Shown here: positions 24,040-33,391 of the stretch, one piece after another
Position numbering within the stretch: position 1 is the stretch's first letter
Layout: every line of letters starts with the position of its first letter
Assembly: GCA_024138015.1 (NCBI GenBank)
Contig: JAMXBB010000011.1
Coordinates: 84,172,452 to 84,236,451 of the forward strand
Direction of reading: 5' to 3'
From: Lumnitzera littorea
Taxonomy: Eukaryota > Streptophyta > Magnoliopsida > Myrtales > Combretaceae
Length of the DNA: 64,000 bases
Notes under the pieces: model-generated
Told to the model about the DNA's origin: nothing
The model's input: only the letters and a program-made list of their open reading frames with translations
Databases searched by the model: none
Translations under genes and position numbers: made by a program

Positions 24040-24743
24040 TTGACTAAGAGGAGTACATAGTCCTTGAGTTTGACCTCTCGTGCAAACTAAGCTCGGGAAA
24101 TCACTAAAGACTTCCGCTATAGAGATCTCGCAACATTTTCCTAAGCTTCTTGCACGTCCTTAAGACTCATCGACGTTAATATAATGTTCTTCCAGTCCTT
24201 TTGAAACATGTAGGTGTTTCTATACCCATCATGTAACACCCTTAAGTCAAATAGCCACAGTCGACTAAGTAATATGTAGGATGTACACATAGGCAGGACA
24301 TCACATAGCACTTCGTCCCTATATCTATCACCAATAGTGATCAACACATTAACTTGCTTGGAAACGTATAATCCTTCCCTCTCGTTCAGCTAGTGAATTT
24401 TATATGGCTTGGGGTGTGGAAGAGTTGGCAATTTCATGGCCTTAACTACTCCTTGCGCAATGACGTTGGTACAGCTCCCTCCATCAATAATTACAACACA
24501 TAGCTTGCCATTCACCCGACAATTTGTATGAAAGAGGTTCTCTCTCTGCTTGTTCTCATCAGCCACAAAAGTACTAAGAGATCGCCGAACAACAAAGCAA
24601 TACTCAGCATCGCCCTCAGAGGGTATCTCGACTCTCGAATCTTCCTCAAATTCTTCCAGTATTTGATCGATTGCCACTTCTTCCTCTCCTTCACTCACAC
24701 TTTCTACTTCAAACAGGGGCTTATCTTCCTTGATGGTCATTAC
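24040..24743 (-). pseudogene. Element B protease region
   Basis: The frame 24740-24390 runs through an acidic linker (VESVSEGEEEVAIDQ) to NGKLCVVIIDGGSCTNVIAQ. The protease active site (usually DSG) reads Asp-Gly-Gly. After a break, 24347-24141 gives YRDEVLCDVLPMCTSYILLS, RLWLFDLRVLHDG and RNTYMF, the C-terminal protease block ('CDVLPM.A.HILLGRPW.FDR...HDG..N.Y'). Confidence 0.8.
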
Positions 24744-25902
24744 TCAGTGGTTTGGACATTGACTAGCCACGTGTCCATAGCCAAGACACTTAAAACATTT
24801 GATTTCTCAGGTTTTTCATCCTAAGCTCTAACCCTAGTCTATTCGGATCTCAGGTTCCTCGGTCTTACTCTTACCTTGGCCCTCATTTGGTTGGGGTTAA
24901 CATGTGACCATGGTGTTCAACGTTAGATCTGTTTGATGCCCTGTCACTCCATGCTCTACTTGGCATCATTGTTCTATTATTCGGCATTTAACTAGCCTGG
25001 TTCCACCGTTACCTTTCAACTCTCTAGGCTACACGAATGGTTTCATCCAAAGTTGTGAGGCTCTACAATTCTACAACTTGAGCAATCTCAACTTGGAGTC
25101 CCGAGATGAACCATGCTATAGTTCGGGTCTCAAACTCATCGACATCACATCGTATCATGAGCAATTAAAACTCTCAGACATAGTCGTCTACAAATCTGTT
25201 ACATTGCCTCAAGTCTTGGAGTCGTCGAAAAGTGTCTTGTTCTTAGTGTTCAGGAATGAACCTACTCCTTAGAACTCTCTTCATCTCGTTTCATGTTCGG
25301 ACTTCACGTTGGGCCCTCAAACGAACATTCTATAGCTTCTTCCACTACATTGCCGCTTATGTAGAAAATTCTAATACAGCCACCCTAATGCAGACCACAT
25401 CTTTGTAATCGTAGAAGTTGAATATATTTTCGATCTTCTCTTCCCAGTCGAAGTAGTCATCAATACTATTAAACCCGTTGAAGCTTAGAATCTGTACTTT
25501 AAGATACCCGGTACCTCTTGGCGCTCTGAACTCACGCTCATCCATCCCATAATACCGATCTTCTTCCTCTTCGTACTCTTCCACTTCATCCAACTCTAAC
25601 CTTCTTCTTGCGACTCTATCAGCATGTCACGGTGGTGCTTAGTTCACAGGAAAGGCTTCCAGAGCTTACTCGTTCATCTGCCTCTTTGGCCTATCTCTCA
25701 TTTTTTTGCCCTACTCAGTAACTCTTTCATGCGGTCCAGCCTCTAAGACCCTATTTACTAAGACTGCCAAGTTAGCCACAATAGCAGCAAGATCTTGTAT
25801 TTGCTCATCAGTAGTACGTAGTGTTTGTTAGCTAACTCAACCATGACCATGAGCATCACTCTCGACTTCATGAATCTCTCCCTGTACACTAAGTTTTGAC
25901 AT
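24744..25902 (-). pseudogene. Element B gag with CCHC zinc knuckle
   Basis: Begins at the ATG at 25902 (MSKLSVQGEIHEVESDAHGHG, then stop). The open part 25593-25357 has an acidic stretch and ILSFNGFNSIDDYFDWEEKI and YDYKDVVCIRVAVLEF, the gag N-domain 'F.G..D...YL.WE.K....F..H.Y.E..KV.L...EF'. The knuckle CFKCLGYGHVASQC near 24820-24775 keeps C-X2-C-X4-H-X4-C. Frame breaks lie between. Confidence 0.8.
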
Positions 25903-26014
25903 TCTCAATACAAGCTTCAGTAAGGATACTTCGCACAAATGCCTTCTACATACAAATATTTCAAACAACAAACACATCAGATTGACATTATATAACTCTC
26001 GGTCTCAACCTTAA

Positions 26015-26026
26015 GCTCTGATACTA
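26015..26026 (-). other. Element B primer-binding site
   Basis: Minus strand TAGTATCAGAGC(TTAAGG), one base from the plant tRNA-Met primer site TGGTATCAGAGC, eight bases inside the 5' LTR. Confidence 0.8.
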
Positions 26027-26146
26027 GGAATATATGGTATACCTAGGAACTCAGTTATTACTAGGACTTACTAGGGCAGAATTGAACTGAAATGGGTCAT
26101 TCAAGATAACGAAGAAAATTAGAGGGAAACAGTCCACAATATCATC

Positions 26147-26337
26147 ATTTACATCCAAAAAGCCGTATGCTTTAGAAGAAGCTTGTACAGTTTGAGAAGG
26201 GGTTTTGATTGATCAAAAAGAAGAATCTACTTCGACCGATATGCCCTTAGGCATGGCCATACATAACATAGAAATCACACTTGGAAAGGGTGGACAATTA
26301 GCTAGAGTAGCGGGTGCTGTAGCAAAACTGATTGCAA
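26147..26337 (+). pseudogene. rpl2: Plastid rpl2 fragment (intron 3' end and start of exon 2)
   Basis: 26225-26336 translates TDMPLGMAIHNIEITLGKGG then QLARVAGAVAKLIAKEG, the start of exon 2 of plastid ribosomal protein L2, with Thr-to-Met and Ala-to-Val changes from the usual protein. Upstream, AAGCCGTATGC...GAAGC...GTACAGTTTG at 26159-26201 looks like domain V of the rpl2 group II intron. The fragment stops in mid-gene. Confidence 0.88.
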
Positions 26338-26726
26338 AAGAGGGGACCTAGATGTGTAACTGCTCAAGACATCATCTTACCACCTTCGGTGGAAATCGTT
26401 GATAACACACAGCATTTAGCTAGCCTAACGGAACCAATTAATTTGTGTATTCAATTAGAAATCGAGAGGAATCACGGATATCATATCAAAACACCAAATA
26501 ACTTTCAAGACTGAAGTTATCCTATAGATGCTGTATTCATGCCTATTCGAAATGCGAATTCTAGTATTCATTCTTATGGTAATGGAAATGAAAAACAAGA
26601 GATACTTTTTCTCGAAATATGGACAAATGGAATTTTAACTCCTAAAGAAGCACTTAATGAAGCCTCTCGTAATTTAATTGATTTATTCATTCCTTTTCTA
26701 CATGCAGAAGAAGAAAACTTCCACTT
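26333..26726 (+). pseudogene. rpoA: Plastid rpoA fragment (RNA polymerase alpha subunit)
   Basis: Translates GPRCVTAQDIILPPSVEIVD, NTQHLASLTEPINLC, GYHIKTPNNFQD, a stop where Gly is usual, SYPIDAVFMPIRNANSSIHS, YGNGNEKQEILFLEIWTNG, LTPKEALNEASRNLIDLF and HAEEENFHL. This is the middle of the alpha-subunit N-terminal domain of the plastid-encoded polymerase. Both ends are cut and one in-frame TGA is present. Confidence 0.9.
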
Positions 26727-27512
26727 GAAGCTACTCGGAGGATATGACTCACCAATGAACACAACACGACTTGACACCTCACTTGATATGACGCATAAGT
26801 TGATATCAAGGTCCACCTGCTACTAATCCTGAGCTACTCAACAAGATTAAATAAGAGTGTAAGGGGTATGGACTTGGAGAAGATTGCTTCACAAGAACAG
26901 AATATTCTGTATTAAGATGTAAGTTATCTCTGGCTTACAAGAGAAAAGGATTATTTATAGTAAATCCTTAGGGCAGCATTATAAATAAAGAAATTACAAG
27001 AAAGTATTTACAAAAAAGGGATTCCTAGTACTTATGAAAAGGGTAAAAAGGACAACAAACCAAAAATGGAAAAGTAGTTAAATGTTAGACGAGGTAGATA
27101 GTTGGCAATGCAGCATTGGTCCTATACGAATATTCTCTGAGCACAGTAGGTAGGAAGGGTCAAAATGTTGCGACACTAAAGGGGCCGAGACGAAAGAAAT
27201 GGTGGTATGCTGAAAGAAAACTAATCAACCATTTAAGTGAGTCTCTTGTCATTCAACAAATGATTCTTGGCAGCAGTTAGTTGAAGTACTGGACATAAGG
27301 TCCTCGGCAAGGGAATGGTCGGCATCATCACTGCCAAGTGTACAGATCAATGTATGACAATGTAGGGAGCTCAAGGAGTTCAACTACCTTTCTTCAATGT
27401 ACAGTTTCTCGTCATCAGCAAGTTACCGAGAGAGAATTATTCGAGAGAGGGATTAGAGGCCTCAGAGGCGCACTCGAGTAATAGTACTGTTGACCGGCAG
27501 TGCATCAACTTG

Positions 27513-28010
27513 CCTAAGCCAATCCTGAAGACACACTTTTAAAGGTTGAACTTCATATGGTATTTATACAAAGTATTAAAAGTTTCATGCAAGTCTGTGA
27601 TGTAGTCGCTCTTTTGCCTACTTTCGGTGATTATGTCATCAACATAAACTTCAACATTTCATTCAAGCTATGGCTTGAAGATGGTTGCCACCATCCTTTG
27701 ATATGTTGCTTTGGCATTTTTTAGGCTAAAGGGCATGACTTTGTAACAGTATGTACCGAAGTCAATGACAAAGGATGTGTATACCTGATCCTCAGGGGCC
27801 ATATAGATCTGATTATAGCCTAAGTAAGCATCCATGAAACTGAGTCTAGCATAGTCGAAGGTCAAGTTGACAAGCTGGTCAATTCTTGAGAGGAGAAAAC
27901 AGTTCTTTAGGCAAACTTTGTTCGGGTCGGTGTGGTCAACACACATTCACCATTTGCTATTGGACTTTTTCACTAGGATGGTATTTGCTAGCTAGGTAGG
28001 GTAATGCTCC
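27513..28010 (-). pseudogene. Element A reverse transcriptase, N-terminal part
   Basis: Minus strand: LANTILVKKSNSKW, MCVDHTDPNKVCLKNCFLLS, RIDQLVNLTFDYARLSFMDA, YLGYNQIYMAPEDQVYTSF, TYCYKVMPFSLKNAKATYQR, then the catalytic VYVDDII near 27650. The phrasing 'CVD.TDLNK.CPKD.FPLPRID.LVD' is typical of the Tat lineage. The frame is then cut by element B and resumes at 20472. Confidence 0.88.
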
Positions 28011-28930
28011 TCCCTTATGAAACTAGCTCAAAGCAAATTTTGCACTTCCTGCTCAATAGTGATATGTCACTCTGTCATAAAGTGCCTTCTTTTCTGCCTA
28101 ACAAGATATGCATGGTGGTCTACCTAAAGGTGATGAGTTGCTTCAGGATGTCTATTATCCCAAGCATTTCTTCGAGAGAGAATGTGAAGACATATGAATT
28201 GGAATGGAGGAAGGCAATGATGTTCTCCCTTTTTTCAACAGATAGGGAGGTCCCTATTAGCACAATTTAGTTAGGTTGATCATTGAACTATACCACCTCA
28301 ATTATTTTTGTTGGCTCTCCTCTTAACCCTTGTGCTTCCTCTAGTGCTTACTTGATATGTATGACCTTATCATGAGAAATTTCACTTAAGTAGAGTGACC
28401 TAGATAATTTTTGGTTGTCGTGAGCAACGCTGACCCCTGTAAGGATTAGGAATTTCATCTTTAGACATCTTTGGCTGATGTGCATGTTGAACTTATTAAT
28501 GCTTGGCCTTCGTAGGATGGCATTGTAGGGAGACTAATGGTCCACGATAACTAAGTCAATCAACTATGAGCCAATGTAGTAGTCATCACCCAGCTAAACA
28601 GGAAGTGTAATTATCCCCTTAGCTGGGATGGACTTTCCTTTTAATCCTACTAAGCTCTGCTTGTATGGTCAAAGAGACTCCTCTAACTACTCTTTCATCT
28701 ACTCATATGTAAAGTAGAACAAAATATCTGCCAGGCTCCCATTATCGACAAAGGTTTTTAGGACATCGAATTATCCTATTTTAGTGTTTATCACCAATAG
28801 GTCCATGTAGGGGTATTAGATACCATCCTTGTCTTCAATCGAAAAAGAGATCGTGATGTCCACTTTGGGCTTCTTAGCCCCAACAGAAAGTACCTCAATT
28901 AAGGTGGCAAGGTAAAGGTTTCCTTCGACA
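28011..28930 (-). pseudogene. Element A protease and linker region
   Basis: Minus-strand fragments include SPYNAILRRPSINKFNMHIS near 28540-28480 (protease end, 'YN.ILGRP.LN') and downstream linker pieces such as SVEKRENIIAFLHSNSYVF near 28240 ('REEIV..L..N.DVFAW'). Broken by many stops. Confidence 0.65.
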
Positions 28931-28939
28931 GTCTTGGTC

Positions 28940-30210
28940 CTCCTATTATCATTTAGACCTATCCTTACCTTCCTCAACATTGTGTGTCACCAAGGGGATT
29001 TTATTGTTGTAGTTATGGTTGTAGCTATTGATCTTTGGTTCAGCGGCATCTAGTTAGTTGGGCCTGATTTCTTTCGTTGGCAATGAGGTGGTCAATGTAG
29101 CCTTTACGAGCAAAGCCATCAACAACATTCTTAAGATGGTGATATTCACTTGTATTGTGGCCTCTATGCCTTAATAATCAAAGATTTTGGCCCAGATAAT
29201 TACCTCGGGGGTTTTTATAATATGTAGAGGGTGAAGGAGTTATTCTTGAACTTTATAGAGGACTTCTCCGAGAGGGTGATTTAGTGGGGTACAGTGAGGT
29301 AGTTCATAAATTTTTGTTTCTACATTTCCTAACAATCCCTATATGAAAATGGAAAATCTTCTTTGAGATTGAGTCGATCCTTCGCTGAGGTGCTTGATCA
29401 TGTTGTTTTCCAAACGTACTTAGATGGCATCTTCTTAAGTGACATATTGCTTAGTTGTTGTCATGAATTCCTTAAAGGTGTTTGGGTGGTGGAGTGCGAT
29501 GGCTTCAAAAACTTTACTGTTGGTGTCTAAGGCATATATGATAGCTTAGAAGGTAACTATAGTCTTGATCTTTAGGACTTGGAGCTTTGCCTAGTTGAAA
29601 CACTTAAGGTAAGCTCAAAGGGTCTTGTTAGGCCTTTGTTAGACATTGTACAACGTTGATGAGTCCCTGTGTGGTACTCTACTACTAAGAAAGTGTTGTT
29701 GGAACCTAGTTTAAGATTGTTGAACAAGTTAATGGAGCCATCTTGTAGCTAGTCGAACCATATTAGTGCCACCTTAGTTAATTTGCTATGGAAGGCCTTG
29801 CACATTATTGTGCTAAAGAAGTTATGCAAGCTCATCATGCTGCGAAAGAGCACCAAATGATTGTTTGGTTGACTCGAGTTGTTATAATTGTTCAAGTAGA
29901 GAAATCAAACACCTTATGGAAGGGTTTTTTTTCTAAGATCACTTGCGTAAAGGGGCTCTTGCTTATGGCTATCCTCGACTGCCAAGTTAAGGATTTGACA
30001 TGCTTTTGGTCACGTATGCTAGAGGCATGATGAATGTGCTCATCAAGCTCTTGTGCATTCATTTCCTCCAACAGTTTTTGTAAGCATTCTAAGGAAATAT
30101 GCTTCCAAACTCTACTAGTGTAAAATTGTTCGCCATGCACTTGTGCCTTATCACAATTGGTAGTTAAGTTGTGTAAATCCTCCATAAGATTGTGCTTAGA
30201 TTAGACACAA
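28940..30210 (-). pseudogene. Element A gag
   Basis: Minus strand: HNFFSTIMCKAFHSKLTKVA then LIWFD.LQDGSINLFNNL near 29830-29720 and FLVVEYHTGTHQ...RPFELTLS downstream. This matches the Tat gag core 'D.VMCKAFP.TL.G.AR.WF..L...SI..F..L'. Only short open pieces survive (29892-30185 is the longest). Confidence 0.6.
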
Positions 30211-30560
30211 TTGTGTGGGTGCATAGGGCACATTATAGGTGTTGGTGAATGCATAAGGTGCTTACTCATTTTGCTTAAGGAGCTAATGGATAAGTCTTCT
30301 AGGTTAGCCTTATCCTTGAGGTTAACTTTATCTTGAAGTTTCTATGGGGCTGCTAACTCTTGTCTTAGGTTAGCGTGCTCTTAGAAGGTTTTTCAATTAG
30401 CCTCTATTAACTAAAGAAATATTATCTTCATTTCATTAAGTTTTAAAGGTGATTGGTCCATTCACGGTGATGGTAATGTTAGTGACCGTTTGTCGTTACC
30501 CTTAAGCAACGGATGTAGGTTTGCATTTTTACTCTTTACCATGATGGTAGGTTTGCATAG

Positions 30561-30575
30561 AAGGTAGGCGCCAAA
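30561..30575 (-). other. Element A primer-binding site
   Basis: Minus strand TTTGGCGCCTACCTT directly after the LTR end. TGGCGCC is the start of the primer site usual in Tat/Athila-type elements; the downstream bases have diverged. Confidence 0.6.
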
Positions 30576-31644
30576 TGGTGATAGCATATATCATAAGGGT
30601 ATCCCTTACTTATGATCCTGGTGGTCCAGTAGCCATGAGTAGTAGTAGACTTGGAAAAAAACCCCATATGGCATAGCCAATAAGGGTCCTCCGACACTTA
30701 AGTTAGCAAAAAGAGTGGTTAAGAGTTAAGTGAGAATTGAGAGTACACTTAAAGAGGAATCGAGAGTGAGTAAGACAATCTGATCCCTTCATCTAAAGAA
30801 TTACGTCCTATTTATATGAAGGGAAGCTAACCTATTAGGCTACGTGACTCATGAAGATTGGCTTAAGTGTAATTCGAGGTGAGGGCATTGTCAATAAAAG
30901 AAAAGACAAGCACCTTTCCATTGGTTGGTAAGCCTTAAGAAAAGGGCTTATTACATAAGAGTGAGCTACCTGGCATAACTTAGAAGACTAATCCTTAGTT
31001 CATACACTAATATGTCACGTAGCATTTAATTAAGAGAGAGAAGAGTGGAGAGCTAGAATTCATCTAGCAGAGCATTCTCCGGATAGTGCTCAGGGTAGTG
31101 GTGCAACCCTCCCTAATGGTTAAAAGGGGCCGCCAGGTAATGAGCTAAGTCACGACGAGTTATTTTTATGCTTGAAGCTATCACTATTACATCCCATGAT
31201 GGAGAATACAGGCTTTGGATGTTTTGAATAATCTCTTTAGCATTCCAATATTTCATAGATAGAGTTTTTATGTCATGTCTAGATGATCACTACTAACAGT
31301 GAGATCATAAAAGCAAGGAGCTTTCTTTAGATAGTGCTAATATGGAAATGGAAAGATGTAAAATTCATTCCTCAATCTTACAGTTCTTATGAGGAACACT
31401 TGACTTCCTTCTTTGCATCGGACTAGGATAGAGCTCAGTATTTGGAAGGTGCTCGAAGGCTCCCTAGCCCCTCGCATGGATATCTAGTGCAGCGAGTACC
31501 GTACGAGCTCAAAACCTAGATGCCTCATACATTTGGTGAGGGAACTATCCTTTAAGGACATGAGAGCCCCTTAAAGAAGTTGAGCAAGCCTGGTAACTTG
31601 GGCTTAAGCCTTTAGAGCACCAAGCATAAAAGGGATTGTCAACA
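30576..31644 (-). repeat. Element A 5' LTR
   Basis: 1069 bp, partner of 3646-4495, ending TGTCAACA and then TACAT. It is longer mainly because about 31160-31370 holds unrelated sequence. The TATA-like CCTATTTATAT is at about 30808. Confidence 0.85.
31160..31370. other. Foreign segment in element A 5' LTR
   Basis: Aligning the A LTRs, about 35 bp of the left copy (around 4190-4230) is replaced here by about 200 bp of unrelated sequence (from about CTATTACATCCCATGATGG to GAAATGGAAAGATGTAAAATTC). No frame or terminal repeats were recognised. Its origin is unknown to me; a filler insertion at a repaired break is possible. Confidence 0.5.
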
Positions 31645-31787
31645 TACATGATTCTCAATAATGAAAAAGACAAAATAGTGAGAGAGAGACTAAAGTTGCA
31701 AAATATGCATTCTCAAAAAGCTTATATATCAATGTGAAAGGTATCTATACCCAAACTAACACAAGAAGGTAGTAAGCTAAGAAAACC
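31645..31787 (+). repeat. Dispersed repeat X, right half
   Basis: Continues 3410-3645 after element A. TCTCAATAATGAA, GCAAAATATGCATTCTCAAA and AAGCTTATATAT match 42829-42930. Resemblance ends near 31740. Element F begins at 31788. Confidence 0.55.
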
Positions 31788-32659
31788 TAATAGGAATTAG
31801 GCTACCAGGCCTTTGATTCGTAGGCGAACTCGAGGGTTAGAGGGGCTAGCAAGGAAAATCTTCCTACTCTAGCCGACTCCTCCCAAAGCTAAGTATCTCT
31901 TTGACCAGTCACTTTACATGTTGAGCCGTTCAACTGTCCATCTCTCGAAGATTGTGTGCCAAATTGGTGAAGCCAAGACATCTACTAAACCTCGCATACT
32001 TGATCATGTTCGAACCCACCACTTTTTTAGCATCACCCTTATTGAGAGGTCGAGAGAGAGAGCCCGGGCTAATCCTCTATCACCCTTGCTCAAACCAACA
32101 ATCTGATAGTACTCTTTTGTCCTCATCCTCTAATGACACCACCAATACAACTCTGCCACGTGTAAAGGACCATATGAAGAATCCGCTACATTAATCATTG
32201 TTTTCCTTGAATACTCACTTTTACCCTTTTGTATTGCTGTACACTACTTCTTTGGGGCAATACCCCTTTTTGTCTTTTCCTTTTTAAGCAAATTGCCCTA
32301 AAATTCTTAAGTATAAATACACCTTATACTTATAGCTGCATTAGCTTATAATTATTACATGTTGAATATTCTTCCTTGTGTAAACAGTGTCTTGTTCATT
32401 CTCATTTCACTCTTATCCTAATCCTTGCTAAGTAGCGAGTAACCTCACCGGACCAACTCATGCATCATATCGAGCTATGCTGTGAGTCCTCGGAAGTTCC
32501 ATTAGTACGTTACATCCTTTGGAGCTGTTTGTAGGTTTGCTTACTTTCATTTCATTTTCTATTCTTCTGCACATTTCCCCATTACTCTTTCAACCTTTCG
32601 ACAAGTTTGGTCTCATCCCTGCAACTGGCCTTATCTACTCTTGGCTATGATTCGCGTTA
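31788..32659 (+). repeat. Element F 5' LTR
   Basis: 872 bp. Starts TAATAGGAATT where the partner has TGATAGGAGTC and ends CGCGTTA where the partner has CGCATCA, i.e. both termini have lost TG/CA by transitions. TATA-like TATAAATA at 32312-32319, shared with the partner. Confidence 0.88.
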
Positions 32660-32662
32660 TCT

Positions 32663-32674
32663 TAGTATCAAAGC
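32663..32674 (+). other. Element F primer-binding site
   Basis: TAGTATCAAAGC(AAAGG), two transitions away from the plant tRNA-Met site TGGTATCAGAGC, just after the 5' LTR. Confidence 0.8.
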
Positions 32675-32860
32675 AAAGGTTTCGTTTGAGTTGTAGTTTA
32701 TTTCGAAGACCTGTCTATACTCTGTTTGTCGTGTGTGAAACAGGGTAAGTTACTATGTTCATTTAACTGCTATGTTTGCTGGCTATTAAGTTTTTGGTTT
32801 ATGAAAGTGTTTGCTGAAACACCTAATTGAAGAGTTTGAGAATTGAATCTATTGGAGAAA

Positions 32861-33386
32861 ATGACAAACCCAAGTGTTAATATTAGTGTTAGAGATAATA
32901 ATAGTGGTGTTATCCACTATGGCCAACAATCCCAGGGTTCTCCAAGAAGCACGAACAAGAGACTCGATGAGGTAGCTAAACTTTTAGTGAACTTGACTTG
33001 AGCTATTCATATACTAGCTTATAGACCTGTTGAAGCCAGGCATAATACTCCACAAGCTGCCCAACCTACTAAAGGTTAGAACCTAACTCGATAAGCTTGA
33101 GGTGGAGGAGTAAGCAAACAAGTGAGAAGAAGGATCGACTTAAAAGACTTGGATGAGGAGGACGAGGAAGAATGTAAAGAAGAAGAGCAAGCTCGAGCAC
33201 CCTGAGCATCCAACCATATGAAGCTTAAGATTCTGAGCTTTAATAGGTCTAGCAATGTAGATGACCACTTAGATTAAGAAGAGAAGGTGGAGCGAGTATT
33301 CGAGTATTACCATTATGACGAGTACGGAAAAGTAAGAATTGTTATTGTTGAGTTCTCTAGATATGCCGCAACTCGGTAGAAGAATT
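32861..33386 (+). pseudogene. Element F gag, N-terminal part
   Basis: Starts ATG at 32861 (MTNPSVNISVRDNNSGVIHY). Later come an acidic DLDEEDEEE-type run near 33150 and EEKVERVFEYYHYDEYGKVR then VEFSRYAATR near 33280-33375, the gag 'VE.IF..H.Y.E..KV.....EFS.YA..WW' block. Stops present. Solo LTR G interrupts at 33392. Confidence 0.75.
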
Positions 33387-33391
33387 CCCAG

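Larger units (their letters stand above)
26141..26726 (+). other. Chimeric nuclear plastid insertion (NUPT)
   Basis: The LTR alignment breaks after CCACAAT and resumes at GAAGCTACTCGG. In between is plastid sequence: the end of the rpl2 intron and the start of rpl2 exon 2, joined near 26333-26338 to an internal piece of rpoA. About 20 bp of LTR present in the partner (20579-20597) is missing and no target duplication is seen, as in end-joining repair. The unspliced intron indicates transfer as DNA, not through mature RNA. Confidence 0.9.
20473..27507 (-). mobile_element. Element B: complete Ty3/gypsy LTR retrotransposon inside A's RT
   Basis: LTRs 20473-21379 and 26035-27507 start TGG and end GCATCA (plus strand). 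ACTTG is duplicated at 20468-20472 and 27508-27512, within A's RT. The minus-strand order gag, CCHC knuckle, protease, RT, RNase H, integrase is that of Ty3/gypsy. A primer-binding site lies at 26015-26026. The RT keeps YFDD in a 177-residue open frame. The right LTR is longer because it holds a 586 bp plastid fragment. By eye about one base in ten differs between the LTRs, mostly transitions, so it is not recent. Confidence 0.9.
26035..27507 (-). repeat. Element B 5' LTR, carrying plastid DNA
   Basis: 1473 bp. Without the 586 bp insert it aligns with 20473-21379 end to end. It is followed by ACTTG, the second copy of the target duplication. Confidence 0.9.
3646..31644 (-). mobile_element. 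Element A: Tat-type Ty3/gypsy LTR retrotransposon, split by three insertions
   Basis: Two homologous LTRs (3646-4495 and 30576-31644) start TGGT and end TCAACA on the plus strand. The flanks TATAT and TACAT look like a target duplication with one mismatch. Coding on the minus strand runs gag, protease, RT, RNase H, a second RNase H-like domain, integrase. It is followed by an extra region coding on the opposite strand, as described for Tat/Retand elements. A TTTGGCGCC primer-binding start and a purine tract next to the 3' LTR fit. Later insertions at 10076-17547, 19174-20147 and 20473-27507 interrupt it. Removing them leaves about 12.5 kb. Many stops make it non-functional. Confidence 0.85.

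Noticed and set aside
26141..26726. Functional rpl2 or rpoA gene
   Set aside because: Both are internal fragments, with an in-frame stop in rpoA, inside a retrotransposon LTR.
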